Source: Incurvaria masculella
Lineage: Eukaryota > Arthropoda > Insecta > Lepidoptera > Incurvariidae
DNA length: 64,000 nt
Assembly: GCA_946894095.1 (NCBI GenBank)
Contig: OX335650.1
Location: forward strand, 5,518,001-5,582,000
Direction: 5' to 3'
The translations under genes and the position numbers were made by a program. Below the pieces are notes generated by a model, which saw only the letters and a list, made by a program, of their open reading frames with translations, searched no databases and was not told the origin of the DNA. This document shows positions 1 through 11,012 of this stretch, piece after piece (positions within the stretch are counted from its first letter, which is position 1; every line of letters begins with the position of its first letter).

Positions 1-589
1 GAGGGCAAAATGCATTGACGCCATAAATTGTACGAAGGCCCACGTACATTAGATACGGCGCGACCGAGGCGTGGGCGGAATCCGCGCTTATGGGCGGGCG
101 CTAATTGCTAGGCGGGCGGCGTTATTTCAACTCGGGAGCGAGTCCTAGTATTTGTTTTTCATTTCCCAGGCGAGCACTCAGCCGGCAGGTAGACAGTGCC
201 TACATAGGAGACGGCGTACAGTTCTTCCAGTGTATACTGAACAGCCCGAACGCCGCAATACACTACGAGATTCCTACTAAATGTGCGGCGGGGTGTGTCA
301 GAATTGTGGGGTGATTCGTCTGTTGCAGTGTACGCCCGGCATCAAACCATAATATTGTGTTTGGGGGTGTGACCGGTTTTAAAAAAAATATTTGCGTGAT
401 GGTGACTAGAGGGCACTGCGACGGAGATAAGCTACCAGTGTCAATGTTTACTACTGTAATAATTTATTTGTATTTAGTTACTGTTATTTTGATTTGAAAG
501 CAACTAGATAGTAACTAGATATTTTTTCAGAATCGTATTCGTCTCACCAATATAACAAATGTTCGGAGTACATAAAAAGAATACATAAA
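1..589. other. Unannotated stretch, GC-rich at its start
   Basis: No gene recognised. Positions 50-310 are GC-rich and do not match any other part of the window; the rest is AT-rich. The only frame, of 69 codons, shows no known motif. Confidence 0.4.
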
Positions 590-816
590 TTATCAGATAT
601 TACTGATAAGGACTGATAGTAGAAATTCACGTTTTTCAAAAGACGTATAGTCATTGCCGGAAAATTATATCCTCTATCGCAATTATCTGACTACAATTTT
701 ACTTATAAACATATGGACTTACTTTATCGGATGGGTAAGCAGATACGTAAATAAATCCGTCCAATAAATATCTGGCTGTTTATCTGACTATTAATAAATC
801 AGCCCTTAATTAATTT
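590..816. repeat. Diverged relative of the 5711-5937 MITE
   Basis: From about 665 to 816 this aligns by eye with 5800-5937: both run through a TCGCAATT/TCACAATT-type start, an AATTTTACT block, an ATATGGA block, a CGGATGG-TAAGCAG block and end in CTATTRAWAAATMRRCCCT. Identity looks roughly two thirds. The left end is not clear. Confidence 0.5.
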
Positions 817-878
817 ATTTAAATTCCTAAAAGTCTGCATCGCATATTCGAAACGATCAGCCAATCTTTATTAAATAC

Positions 879-1010
879 TAGCTGAGCTACCCGGCTCCGC
901 TCGGGTCAATGTCGTTTCGGAGTGATGTCTGGCTGAGCCTTACATTTTATGTTATATGAGTGAGAATTTGAATTTTGAATTTGAATTTAATCAAAATTGT
1001 TTCAGCGTTT
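879..1010 (+). repeat. Repeat family G (CCCGGCTCCGCTCGGGTCA type), copy 1
   Basis: Begins ACTAGCTGAGCTACCCGG and continues with CTCCGCTCGGGTCAATGTCG, matching copies at 17449, 39096, 25737 and, inverted, 8440-8477. This motif marks one end of a very common lepidopteran interspersed repeat (recognition, not searched). A short TTTGAA-rich run at 965-990 resembles the tail of the LINE at 46.6-50.7 kb. Confidence 0.6.
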
Positions 1011-1232
1011 AAGGCGTGACAACGTAACAGGCAGACATAGTTAATTATGCATTTATAATATTCGTATGGATGAGCATATATACGTTGTAGATTTAAGTAG
1101 AATGAGACTGCTTGAAACAAATTGTTTCGAACATCACCAAATTTATCGGTTTTGATTATTTACCAAAATGAGTTATATGTAATGCATGTGTAATAAAAAG
1201 TCAATGCTACTTACATGTGTGTACATGTTACA

Positions 1233-1622
1233 ACGTGGACTCTGACGGTCGCCGTTGTCCAAAGGTTAAAAGTTGCCCAGCGAGCAATGGAGCGAGCCAT
1301 GCTGGGAATATCGCTACGGGATATGGTGCGCAACGAGGCAATTCGCCGACGTACCAAAGTAGTCGATATTGGACACCGGGTGGCTAAGCTCAAGTGGCAG
1401 TGGGCTGGTCACGTCAGCCGAAGAGACGACGGCCGTTGGAGTAACCGTGTCCTACACTGGCGGCCGTGGACAGGAAAACGGAGTGTCGGAAGACCACCCG
1501 CCAGGTGGGACGAAGACATCAAGTGCGTCGGCGGAAAGCAGTGGTTCCGTACCGCTGAAGGCCGGGAGGACTGGAGGAAAATTGGAGAGGCGTACGTCCA
1601 GCAGTACACGCAAACACGCTGA
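1233..1622 (+). pseudogene. RTE-clade non-LTR retrotransposon, 3' end of reverse transcriptase ORF
   Basis: The open frame ends in a stretch typical of the C-terminus of RTE-clade reverse-transcriptase ORFs in Lepidoptera: KVAQRAMERAMLGISLRD, then a basic RRRTKV segment, KLKWQWAGHVSRRDDGRW, TGKRSVGRPPARW, and a final GEAYVQQYTQ. Only the segment after the polymerase core is present; endonuclease, fingers and the catalytic aspartates are absent, so this is a 5'-truncated dead copy. Homology seems to start near TWTLTV (about 1233); the nominal ATG at 1215 lies at or upstream of the junction and has no meaning as a start. The frame itself is still open, suggesting a moderately recent insertion. 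The stop codon runs straight into a GACT tandem repeat, the usual 3' ending of RTE elements. Confidence 0.85.
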
Positions 1623-1640
1623 CTGACTGACTGACTGACT
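1621..1640 (+). repeat. (GACT)5 tail of the RTE element
   Basis: Five perfect GACT units directly after the ORF stop. RTE elements typically end in short tandem repeats instead of poly(A). Confidence 0.8.
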
Positions 1641-3399
1641 TACCTAGGCAGAAATAATAAAAAAATGTAAACAGTAAAATAACTGAATTATGAATAGAAC
1701 AGTTTAGTAATATCCAAAACAGCGGTACATACCAAGGTATTTAATAGTTTTTTTTATGGAACTAGAATGTTTATTTGAAAAATATGTTTGGGACCAATAT
1801 ACATACAGATTTTATTTATTAATTAAAAAGCTGCAAGAATTGTATTACGACTAAATTGCTCATTCAATGTTCTATGTTTAACAATATACAATGTAACACT
1901 CACCAGTTTATGATTATGATTTTGACTTCCGATTGCGGTAGAAGCTCACTCGCGCACGTCACTGACAGATGGCATATTTCGCGTATTCCTTCTCTCTGTC
2001 TGAGAATTAAATAATAAATCGGAATAGTTGATCGAGCGTAACGAAAGTCTTCGTATCAAGATTGGGCAAAAATGCTTTCATATGTATTTTCCTTTTCGGT
2101 CACGCTGGCCAGTAGGATGGAATCCTATTCTAACCTAACCTAACCTATTCCAAAACATGCTGTAGACTCTAAAATATAGCAAATTTAAATGAATATAGTT
2201 CAGTGGTAGCTTATCGCCAATTTCAATAGACAGGCGTCTAAAGTTAAAGCAACCTCCCCGTACCTACAGATCTGAGCCCCCTCCTCCCCCTCTCCTTACA
2301 CCCCCCCCCCCCACCCCCGTAATCCGATTCCATTCGCTCAGTAATGAGCATCATTAAAACCTTTGCCCAACTTCCCGACCTAAAAGCTTTATAATGTAAA
2401 CGACGACTACAGATTCTGAACCATATTCGAGAGGCGCTTGCAGCCAATTTCTGCTTTATCGGTCCGAGCTAGACAGGATTTAGTTGGCTAGTTTTCAGTT
2501 TTCAAACGTCCCGAGCGTCACGCGCGCTGCACAAATTTTAACTTGAATCGTATAGAGCGGAAGGTTCTCTTTACTCAAACGCAGTTTTGCGAGGGATTCC
2601 GATGTTCGGCGAAGCAGTTAGGAGGACGACATATTATCAGGGCCCGTCGCCCGCTACAGACGAAATATGAGGCTTAAAATCGTCGGCTGCATTTAAGCTG
2701 ATTAAAATATTGCACGCCAGATAGCATTCGGCTGAAATTACCGGGCTGTCTTCCTGCATCCTTACAAATCGTGCTAGCATAGTAGAATTTCATATAGTAC
2801 CGTAAGGGGTGAGATCACTTTGGTAAGGCCTATAAATACCTATCCCTAACTATAACAAAAAAAAACCATTACGCCACTTTTCAGGGTATGCAGGCAGAGT
2901 TGTTAATGAGATTAAATTAAAAGAATTTTGCGAATTCCGCTCTGAACATTTGTTTGACATTTTTCCGTCATTAATTCTCTTCACTTCTCGATTATTACAA
3001 TTACTCTTATTATAGTAATCATTTACTATCATTTTCCCATACTTTATTGCCCAACTATTGGTCATCTAACATTAAAGTATGGACCGTGATTAATGACTAA
3101 TTCGAATGGATATATATTTCATAAAATACAGAATTTCCCCTTAATAATGCTACGAATGCTAAGCATTCGCATGCGCACCGGGAAACAAAAATAAATTAAG
3201 CTTAAGTTAATGAAAATTTACATTTTAAGCGTAAATATTATAATGTTTGTGATTCCAAGACAAAATAACGAAATATTGTATTTTATAAAATAAGATTCCG
3301 AGATAAAAGAGTGGAAAAGCGCCGCGCTTAAAGTTTCAAATTAAATTCCCCAATTCACTCCGTTGCTTGTTTTCCCGCCAAGCATCTGCTAATATGATA
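1641..3399. other. Unannotated stretch
   Basis: No gene recognised. It holds a C-rich run (2268-2317), a short CCTAA run (2130-2148), and a moderately GC-rich, apparently single-copy segment near 2450-2760. The open frames are short and AT-rich. Confidence 0.4.
2130..2148 (-). repeat. Short interstitial CCTAA run
   Basis: About three and a half CTAAC units, the complement of the insect telomere repeat TTAGG. Too short to be a telomere remnant with confidence. Confidence 0.5.
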
Positions 3400-3660
3400 A
3401 AAGCTCTGCGAAACATATGACAGCCGCCCGCCCACCGCAGGCGAGCCGCCCAGCGCCGACGCCGCCGCCGCCCTGGGGCGACCCTCCGCCTAAAGACAGA
3501 CGCTAATCATAAAAGTTAAGTGCGCATCGCCTCCTGACGCCCCGCGCGGCCCTAAGCTCCTCAATTACGACCCCCTCACAATAACAAGACGTTGCTTGTA
3601 AGACATTTTCAGCACTTATTTCATCTCTCGCAGGGCGGTGCGAGCGGCGGCTTACCAATA
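3400..3660. other. GC-rich single-copy island, candidate regulatory element
   Basis: A CpG-rich block (GCCGCCGCCG-type core at about 3450-3475) in AT-rich surroundings, with embedded homeodomain-like TAAT and CATAAA cores. It is not repeated in the window. No reading frame or splice structure is evident. A regulatory role is inference only. Confidence 0.25.
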
Positions 3661-3817
3661 ATTGTTAAACTTTTAACTACGACCTCACATAAATGTAAGT
3701 GTTTAATTGTTTGATTAAAAAAATCAATACGATCGATAAATTAATCCAATAGATAAAACAGTACACTTGATGAAAATAAAGGCCTTTTTAGCCTGTGTTA
3801 CACGATCTCCGCGTTAC

Positions 3818-4040
3818 TTTTTAGGGTTCGGAGCTCTATTACTAAGCCTCCGCTTTCCGTCCGTCCATCCGTCCGTCTGTCACAAGGCTGTATCTCATGA
3901 ACCACAATAGGTAAGCAGCTAAACATTTCACAGAGTATGTATGTATTTTGCCGCTGTGCCCTGTGACAGACGGACGGACGGACGGACGGACAGCGGAGGC
4001 TTAGTAATAGGGTTCAGTTTTCACCCTTTGGGTACGGAAC
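3818..4040. repeat. GGAC repeat, fold-back (inverted) copy
   Basis: Two head-to-head pieces of the GGAC repeat. The left arm (about 3836-3886) runs in minus orientation through ACTAAGCCTCCGC and the CCGT repeats; the right arm (about 3959-4012) is its reverse complement, GACAGACGGACGG through GCGGAGGCTTAGTAATAG. The arms pair over about 51 bp with a handful of mismatches around a ~70-bp spacer that itself comes from the same repeat. Confidence 0.8.
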
Positions 4041-5710
4041 TTACGGATATAGCTAGGCTAGATCAAAGAAAGTAAAGTTAGATATTTTTGGTTTTAAGAA
4101 AGACGACACGGATAGGCCTCAGCAAGGAATTCTTGGATTAACGGCAGCTGCATCTACAAACTAAGCCGGTGAGGGTTCCCCTTAGCTCTCGAAAACGGTA
4201 CACTTCGCGCAATTGCAACAGCACTAAAGCGGACTAATAAAACGGGAAACACCATAAAGTAAGCGGCCCCGAATTCTCTGGTGCTCTGCAGGCGCCGCCG
4301 TGACTTCTAGTGGGCTCTAAATACTTGTAGCTACAAGCCGGGCGGTGATACGTAGACAGCGGCCCGCCCCTGTCTTAGAGTAAGTCGGGCTCTTGAAATG
4401 TTTTTAATATAGCAGAACTTGGATCGATTTTAAACTGCGTTTTTTTTCACGAAGTTTTCTTTATTTGAGTTTTTTTTAGTACAAGCATAAAAATATTGTT
4501 CTATCCGAAATTAAGTTAAAAATAACAATTAGAAATATGAACGCATTTTAGTACAGGGCCTATACTATCTCCGAATACACCAAAACGATGTCCAATTCAT
4601 GGTTGTGGATAATTTAAAACATTCAATGTTCAAAAAACTCCTGCTTTAATCACAATCTTTGCAATCATTTCATCACAATTTAATTGTAATCACGGAGTAG
4701 GCTTAAACGCAGGATTATCAGATCTTAAAATTTCTCAATACGAAGTACTTAACTTAGCATGGGCATCGTAGCCCCACTATTAATAGTATCATAATAGTAT
4801 TGATTAATCAGTTATCACGTGTTCTACACATAAATACTATGGCTAACGCATCTAAGTCGTGAAGAGCTTTAAATATGAAAACCATCTTAAACTTGGTTTA
4901 TACTCTGCGTAAATCCGAATACTGCATGACCCGCCGTCCACAGTCTGAGACCCCTACGTCTTCCCTCCGCGCCGGTCCAGTGAACAGGAGATATAAAATC
5001 ACCTCCCCCCCCCTCTTCACCTCTGCCCTCCCCTGGCTGTGCAACGCCGAAGTAAGTAGCCCTGAACCGGCTCGGATGTGGCAGGTGTTAAACGAAATGT
5101 GACAGCAATCGGCGATGGCGAAAAGCAAGAAGGTTCATATTTAACGTCATCGATGAAAAATGTAGCCGCCAATTTATTGAGTATCTGCGTCTGTATGTTG
5201 CTGCCGTATTGTTAATTTAGCCGAATTAGGAAGCTACCCTAAGTTGGCAGAATAATTTCAGAGATCTAAACGATAGGTAAGCAAAATGAGGATTCAATGA
5301 TAGGGCGGCTGATATGTTTCAATATTACATAACCCCTAATAATTTTACAGCCGTATTGAACTGCAAAGCGTTTATAATGCCGCCGTAGATGGAAGAAGTG
5401 CAGTAACAGAATGCGCCGCTTTGCAGGTTGTAGATAATTAAGTGAGTGACAATACGTTAAGTTTCTCAGCTTCCATTTTTCTTCTTTATACTGTTACCGT
5501 TATGCTCCCTTCTTCCGTGGCAGAAAGGAAAGGAAAGAGCGGACGGTTAAACAAAAACACAGCAACTGACTTGATTAACAAAAACACAGCAACTGACGTG
5601 ATTACATGTTCGTAATAATATTGCAGCACTTCAAGCCGAAGACAAGTTGTACTTGATTGAACACTTTAGAACGTGAGATCTATAAATTTGTCGCAGGGTT
5701 CAAGTGACCA
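4041..5710. other. Unannotated stretch
   Basis: No gene recognised. Frames at 4875-5128 on both strands are overlapping shadows without motifs. Contains the 27-bp duplication listed separately. Confidence 0.4.
5550..5603. repeat. 27-bp tandem duplication
   Basis: Two adjacent units starting AACAAAAACACAGCAACTGA at 5550 and 5577, differing by about one base. Probably replication slippage. Confidence 0.8.
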
Positions 5711-5937
5711 AGGGCCGATTTTTCAATCCTCGGTCTGATTACTGTCTGAGTACAATTTTAAGTTTATTTTATAGACAGAAGTCCTTACCGCAGGATTATA
5801 TTTCGTATCACAATTGACTTACTGTAATTTTACTCATACAAATATGGAATTACTATAACGGATGGATAAGCAGCGGCGTAGATAAATTCGTCGAATAGTT
5901 ATTTGACTGATTACCAGACTATTGAAAAATAGACCCT
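5711..5937. mobile_element. MITE with AGGGCCGATTTTTCAAT inverted ends
   Basis: Starts AGGGCCGATTTTTCAATC and ends with the near reverse complement (ATTGAAAAATAGACCCT). The inverted ends pair over about 17 bp with two mismatches, then more loosely. No coding capacity, 227 bp, which fits a non-autonomous DNA transposon. A diverged relative is at 665-816. The target-site duplication is unclear. Confidence 0.7.
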
Positions 5938-7121
5938 AAAGTGAATAAAGTTTTAGGTACTTCTGATAAAAACAAGTAGAAAATCTTAAAATCCTATTAT
6001 CATGATTACATTTCGGATCGGTAAGGATAGCTTGGGTTATGCTTGTTACATTAGATACGCTTGGTTTAGGCTTTGTGTGGAGAAGTTCGTGTGTAATAAT
6101 AAAAATTATAGGTGTTTTATCAAAAGTCAGATTTATGCACAAGCCGGCAACAGATTAACTATCCAACGACTTATACTTAGCCCCTTTTTGAAGAGGCGTG
6201 ATTGACCTCATTGGCGGTTTTTTCACCTAGCTACGTTAACAGTTAATGGCCAATAAATACACTCAAATGATGTATAGATCTGTGACTCAGAACTTTTAAA
6301 CCATTTGAGGGGTTGAATTTTAAAATCAATATCTACTTAAAAAACCGGTGCGAGTGATAACTACAAATTTCGTTATCCAGATTTTTTCCTTCACATGTGC
6401 TGTGAGGCATTGCTTCTTACCAAACCGTGTGATTCAAGGTCAACGGGAATTACATATCGGTTATGATTTGATGAAATGAAATTAAATTAAATTCGCGTGC
6501 TTAAATTAAAATAGACTCAAGATAATAAAATTTCTCAAAATTCAGATATAGTTAACATGTCTATCTGTGCTCTCTGTATAGACGACGATATATTGTGTGC
6601 AGCTTGTACGACGCCAGATAAAATAAGCGGATTGTTTTTGTGAATTTATTGATAAAATCCGCGGGCGGTCCGTCCGAACTGCAACGCGCTGAGGCGGACC
6701 GCATAGTTTATTGCATCCGCTGCCGAAACCACTGAAAGACTAGTGTTTTAGTGTTTCCTCGCATTCGTTCGCGCAGGCAATAGTCAAATTGCACGCGGTA
6801 CTTGAATCGTGGCCAATAGGCAAAAAGGTGGCGAGTGTTTCTTGGCACGATTTAGTCTTTCAGAATCACATGTTTTTGAAGCGAAGCTTTTATACGGATG
6901 TTTGGGATCTCACTGTTTGGGATGAATCCTGGCTCGGAAAAAGTGAACCGTCCGAAAGTTGTAACGCTCCAAGTTAAATAAAGTAGCCGCCATTTCTTCC
7001 TTTATCGGATGTTGTAACATACTTTTTTTTTAAATGGGACCGTCAATGTGAACTCGTTTCTTTGAAATTGTACATAAACATCTTATAATAAAAATGGTCA
7101 CACTGCATCACTTGCCATCTA
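5938..7121. other. Unannotated stretch
   Basis: AT-rich with a somewhat GC-rich patch near 6655-6720. No gene, RNA or repeat recognised. Confidence 0.4.
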
Positions 7122-8477
7122 TCTCTTCTATAATATAAAAATGAATCGCAAAATGTGTTGGTAAGCGCATAACTCAACAACGCCTGGACCAATTTGGCCA
7201 AATCTTTTTTTTAAATGTTCGTTGAAGTTCAAGGATGGTTTTTACGGCGAGAAAAATTAGAATTATTGCTGGAAAAACCCTAAAAATAGCCCTTTCCTTT
7301 TTCCCATACAAATGATTTGTAAATAAAACGTAGTCAATTTGAGCTTTATTGCTATGGTATAAAGTTCATATTAAATTACAAGCACTCACAGTTGTCTAAG
7401 TAATGTAGGTGTGTTCCTAACGTCAAAGATCATATCTATCAAAACACTGTGCGTGTGTGCGTTGGAGCACAGAATACATAGTTGGAGGAGTTTAATGTCG
7501 CGTTCCGAAACTCGCGTTTCTTTTGTATTAGTTTCGGCACGCGAGATAAACTGCATCAGTTTCCACGTCATTACATCAGTCAAACAAAAATCGCGTTACC
7601 AACAGTGTTTTATTATTTTTAATATCCAAATTTTAAATAAATAAAACAATTCGTACGGCTTAAAAGGATTTGACTTCAAGTCATATCAAATAAAAAAAAA
7701 AAAGTTGTCTGTTACCTAATCTACTGAGTTTGCTTTTGTCAACTGATACACGAAACAAATTCGTATATCGTGTTTTGTGCAGAGTGTTTAGTTAGTTAGT
7801 GTTTGTTTAGTTCGTGATTAGGCGTGCGGTCCGACGGGGGCGGGTGCGGGGAGGGGGGGCGGGTACGGCTTGGTATTTCCCGCAACTTTAGGACTACTTG
7901 GCAAAATCCTTGAGAACCAATTACTCGATTTAGATGCGGATTGTATCTACGTCTAGCCTGATTCTACTCAAAACTTATAGGCTACATAATATAACGCTTC
8001 ATTACCTGAAGGGTGAGTAGTGAGTGTTAAATTCTTATAACTTGCGAACCACTAACCCGATTTATGTGCGTATTTTATCAATGTATAGGATCTCTGGGAG
8101 CTGTCAGGTTCGAGATGGGTTACTGTTTTCGATGTTGAGGCTGGCTGTGGGTTGGAGTCCACGCAAAACTTACCTAAATTACACGTTACTTACTTACTAG
8201 GTAAACAATATTGCAGTGCAAGTGCAGAAAGGTTCTGGCGGCAAATGCTTTTTTTTTAAATAGCCACCAAATGTCAACGAAGCTCTAAATGGGAATTATT
8301 GGATGTTTCTCATTAAATCATGCTATTTCATCTCGAACGATCTTGATTAAATTTGGTAGATGGATACATTGTCCTGGACCAGTTTGACCCTATTTTGGAT
8401 CAGCCATGTCGGATACTTTTTATCCATGAAATAATTTAGCCGACGCTAACCCGAGCGGAGCCGGGTACCGCAGCTAG
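7122..8477. repeat. Interspersed repeat, two recognised ends (7122-7330 and 8340-8477)
   Basis: The left part contains GAATCGCAAAATGTGTTGGT followed by AAGCGCATAACTCAA, a common lepidopteran repeat motif (recognition only). The right part ends AACCCGAGCGGAGCCGGGTA then CGCAGCTAGT, the inverse of family G. They may be the two ends of one ~1.35-kb element or two separate fragments. The middle holds a TAGTTAGTTAG tract and a G-rich run near 7835-7870, and no coding frame. Confidence 0.45.
8080..8230 (+). repeat. 5S-headed SINE fragment
   Basis: Contains GAGATGGGTTACTGTTTTCG, then TGTTGAGGCTGGCTGTGGGT and CCACGCAAAACT, matching the downstream part of the 5S-like heads at 22800 and 58250. It is followed by TTACTTACTTACTAGGT, which joins head and body in this family. 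Confidence 0.5.
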
Positions 8478-9349
8478 TTCATAATGAAAGAATTTGCTAA
8501 GAAATAGAAGCAGGTTGTCGCGCTGATGGCTGATATGTATTTATGTATGAAATGTATATCTAATAGTCACACTGCCTTTCTTGCCGCGCATATGTGCTTA
8601 TGTATGATGTGTTCCTATAAAACATGTTTAAAACAGCCACACTGCATCAATACCCGTGCAAGTAGCAAGGGGCGGTTAGGCCACATAATAAATAATAGCA
8701 CTACGCTAGTGCTCTAGGAGTGGGCCATAGCAGGTAGAGCATTAATGATTCTATTAATAGCCACGTGATTAATATTGACCGCGGGTTTAAACAGGATCAG
8801 AGCAATACTGACCAGTACAGGCAGCATTCATATGAAAGTGTTTATTTTAGGAAAATATTTTTTGTGAAATTATGTTGTTTTTGAATATTAATTGAAAATA
8901 TACGTCCATTACGAAAAAGTAAATTTTACTTGCACAGTTATTCAGAAATTGGATCTTTTATTTCCATAAACGATTCAATAATTATTTAATGAAATGTGAA
9001 GTGGGCTCTGTATATATTCCCGTCAAGACTCTTCGGGTTTCAATGATGGCAACATTTTCACCTGTCCATGTCTAATGTCAATTCTCATTTAATCTCAGCA
9101 TTCACGTTTTTAATCACGCTTTGCCCAGCGCAGCTAATCCTCCTTATTTCAAGAGGAGTTTCTTGAATTTTATACGGAACATTATTTCCCGCACTGTACC
9201 AATATTAGGGTGCATCAAGCTTGCACGGTCATCAGTCTGGTGTGCGGTCAATGCACATCGCATGGCTTTGTTGGTGCTGCCGCCGCCGCACCGCCTCCGC
9301 AACCGCCGCCCCGCACAGAGTGTTTCTGCCACAGACCTATGAAGCATCC
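8478..9349. other. Unannotated stretch
   Basis: AT-rich. The short frames at 9121-9347 overlap on opposite strands across a CCGCCGCC stretch and look like composition artefacts. Confidence 0.4.
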
Positions 9350-9800
9350 GTAAAGAACGTAGGCATCCTCGGCGTCACTACCGCTAGTTAGAGGGAGAGG
9401 ACGGGGATGAGACGACTTTATGAATCGCTAGAGGTACACTTACTAGGTCACGGCTCATTATATAAGAAATGCGTTTTTTTAAATTGAAGCAATAATGCAC
9501 TGTGCATTATTAGATGGTGAAGTAAACGCGCATAATCCACTTATTTGAAAATAAGAAGTGACCGATTAAATATTTGTCGATACTATTGCTCATCTTTTTC
9601 TCAACATTTCAAAGTATAATTTGAAACATAGCTTTGGACAATTATTTACAAAATATATGGTGATTACAGACAATTTTGATCTCACCCGTCAGTTTATTCT
9701 GTGTGCCTTTACATATGTACATTCTAAGTCTATGTGCTCTGCATTCCATTTTTTATAGGTTATATCAATCATTTATATGGCATGCCTTTGATATGGTCTT
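9350..9800. repeat. Paralogous block F, copy 1
   Basis: Aligns by eye with 28371-28830: shared ACTACCGCKAGTTAGAGGG, GATGAGACGACTT, TTTGTCGAT, CTCAAYATTT, ACATARCTTTGGA and AATTATTT blocks in the same order. No coding frame is shared, so this is probably an old interspersed repeat. Confidence 0.6.
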
Positions 9801-9901
9801 AGTTAATAATACCGCTAATACCGCACCTGATATCACGATATTAGCCAATGACACCGCATTCGGGAAGGAATTTTGAAATGAAGAGGGAAAAGAAAAAATG
9901 G

Positions 9902-10140
9902 ACGAAGGGACAATGAAAATTTGCCCGTATTTTCCATCCAGTTTAATGTAGTTGTGCTCATAAAGGGAAGGTCCTGGCTTGGCACCTGATTCCCTCGGGA
10001 ATGCCGTTTATCAGGATAATGCTTAGGGGATACTGGAACTTTCTGAAATCTTAAAATTAAAAACCAAATGTTATATAAACTTTCAGTATTCTCTATTATA
10101 ACGGTGTGGTATACACATCCGTGTCCAGTTACATAAAAAG
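9902..10140 (+). mobile_element. SINE copy, 5' truncated
   Basis: Body of the main SINE family: GTATTTTCCATCCAGTTTAA, GTGCTCATAAAGGGAAGG, TCCTGGCTTGGCACCTGATT, ending in TCCGTGTCCAGTTACATAAA. The middle is diverged. It lies tail to tail with the next copy. Confidence 0.7.
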
Positions 10141-10312
10141 GGATCTACGGTTTAACGTGGGTTCCGAACCACAGAGTGAGCCGCATTCCTAACAAAAATG
10201 TACATTAAAATCTTGGATAAAAAATAAAGAGGTGCATACCCTGGGATTCGAACCGGGATTATTTGACACAAGAGGTCAGAGTTGTTAACCACAACGTTAC
10301 TGGTCACAGTGA
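10141..10312 (-). mobile_element. SINE copy with tRNA-like head
   Basis: On the minus strand the head carries a box B-like GGTTCGAATCCCAGGG (plus 10241-10256) preceded by an A-box-like AACGTTGTGGTTAAC. It is followed downstream on that strand by the SINE body fragment CTCACTCTGTGGTTCGGAAC (plus 10154-10173). This head differs from the one at 63.75 kb. Confidence 0.6.
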
Positions 10313-10349
10313 ATGTATGTTCATATTCACATATATCAGGTACATATCG

Positions 10350-10490
10350 GAGGATCCAATGCGATCGTTCAAACCTTGGAGATGTTAGCTGTACCACCTA
10401 GTAGAGGAAGGAGACCTACAGTTTTAAATGGTTTCTGAACCATGGTACAGCTAGCTTTCGTGACACTCATCGCACTTATATAACTCAGAA
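10350..10490 (-). mobile_element. SINE body fragment
   Basis: Plus-strand text CCAATGCGATCGTTCAAACC, CACCTAGTAGAGGAAGG, ACCTACAGTTTTAAATGG matches the family body in minus orientation. Confidence 0.65.
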
Positions 10491-10539
10491 GCATACACAT
10501 ATCAGAAGCAATCGCTCCATTCCATCGACTCTATAACTC

Positions 10540-10696
10540 GCACGTCAATCAGCGAGAGTGTTGTACCTCTCTCCCTCCCCCGCCACACACCGGGCATGGA
10601 AGGGCGGCATCATCCATCTAGCGGCAGCGCAGATACCCGTTTCAGTGATATAACATACATTGACGGTAGCACGGGCCAGTCAGTTCACTTATTATA
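10540..10696 (-). repeat. Repeat family E, copy 1
   Basis: The reverse complement contains AGTGAACTGACTGGCCCGTG, CTACCGTCAATGTATGTTAT, CACTGAAACGGGTAT and CTGCCGCTAGATGGATGATG, shared with 10876, 20800 and 63128. Confidence 0.55.
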
Positions 10697-10875
10697 AATC
10701 GCCGGGTGAACAGGCAAGTGAGTGATTGATTTGGACGTATCGGTGTTATTTCATGCAATGCTATCTTTGCAGCCATGTACAGGGGAATGGACCTGTTAAC
10801 ATGTTACGAAATGCAACTGAACATCAGATTTAATCACTCACTTTCCAGTTCACTAGGCTAATTTATCATGGTAAT

Positions 10876-11012
10876 CCCCAGGTGTTCTTGAGTTCCAACG
10901 ACACGTAAGAACTGCACAGGACGCTATTTAGTGCAACGAACATTCAATGTTGAGCGTCCCGAATTCTCAAGCGAACTGACTGCCAGGCACTACCGTCAGT
11001 GTGATAACTAGC
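10876..11012 (+). repeat. Repeat family E, copy 2
   Basis: Shares GCGAACTGACTGCCAGGCAC and TACCGTCAGTGTGATAACTA with the other family E copies, and lies inverted to copy 1 about 180 bp away. Confidence 0.5.

Noticed and set aside
2130..2148. Former telomere
   Set aside because: Only about three and a half CCTAA units; short runs arise by chance or slippage.
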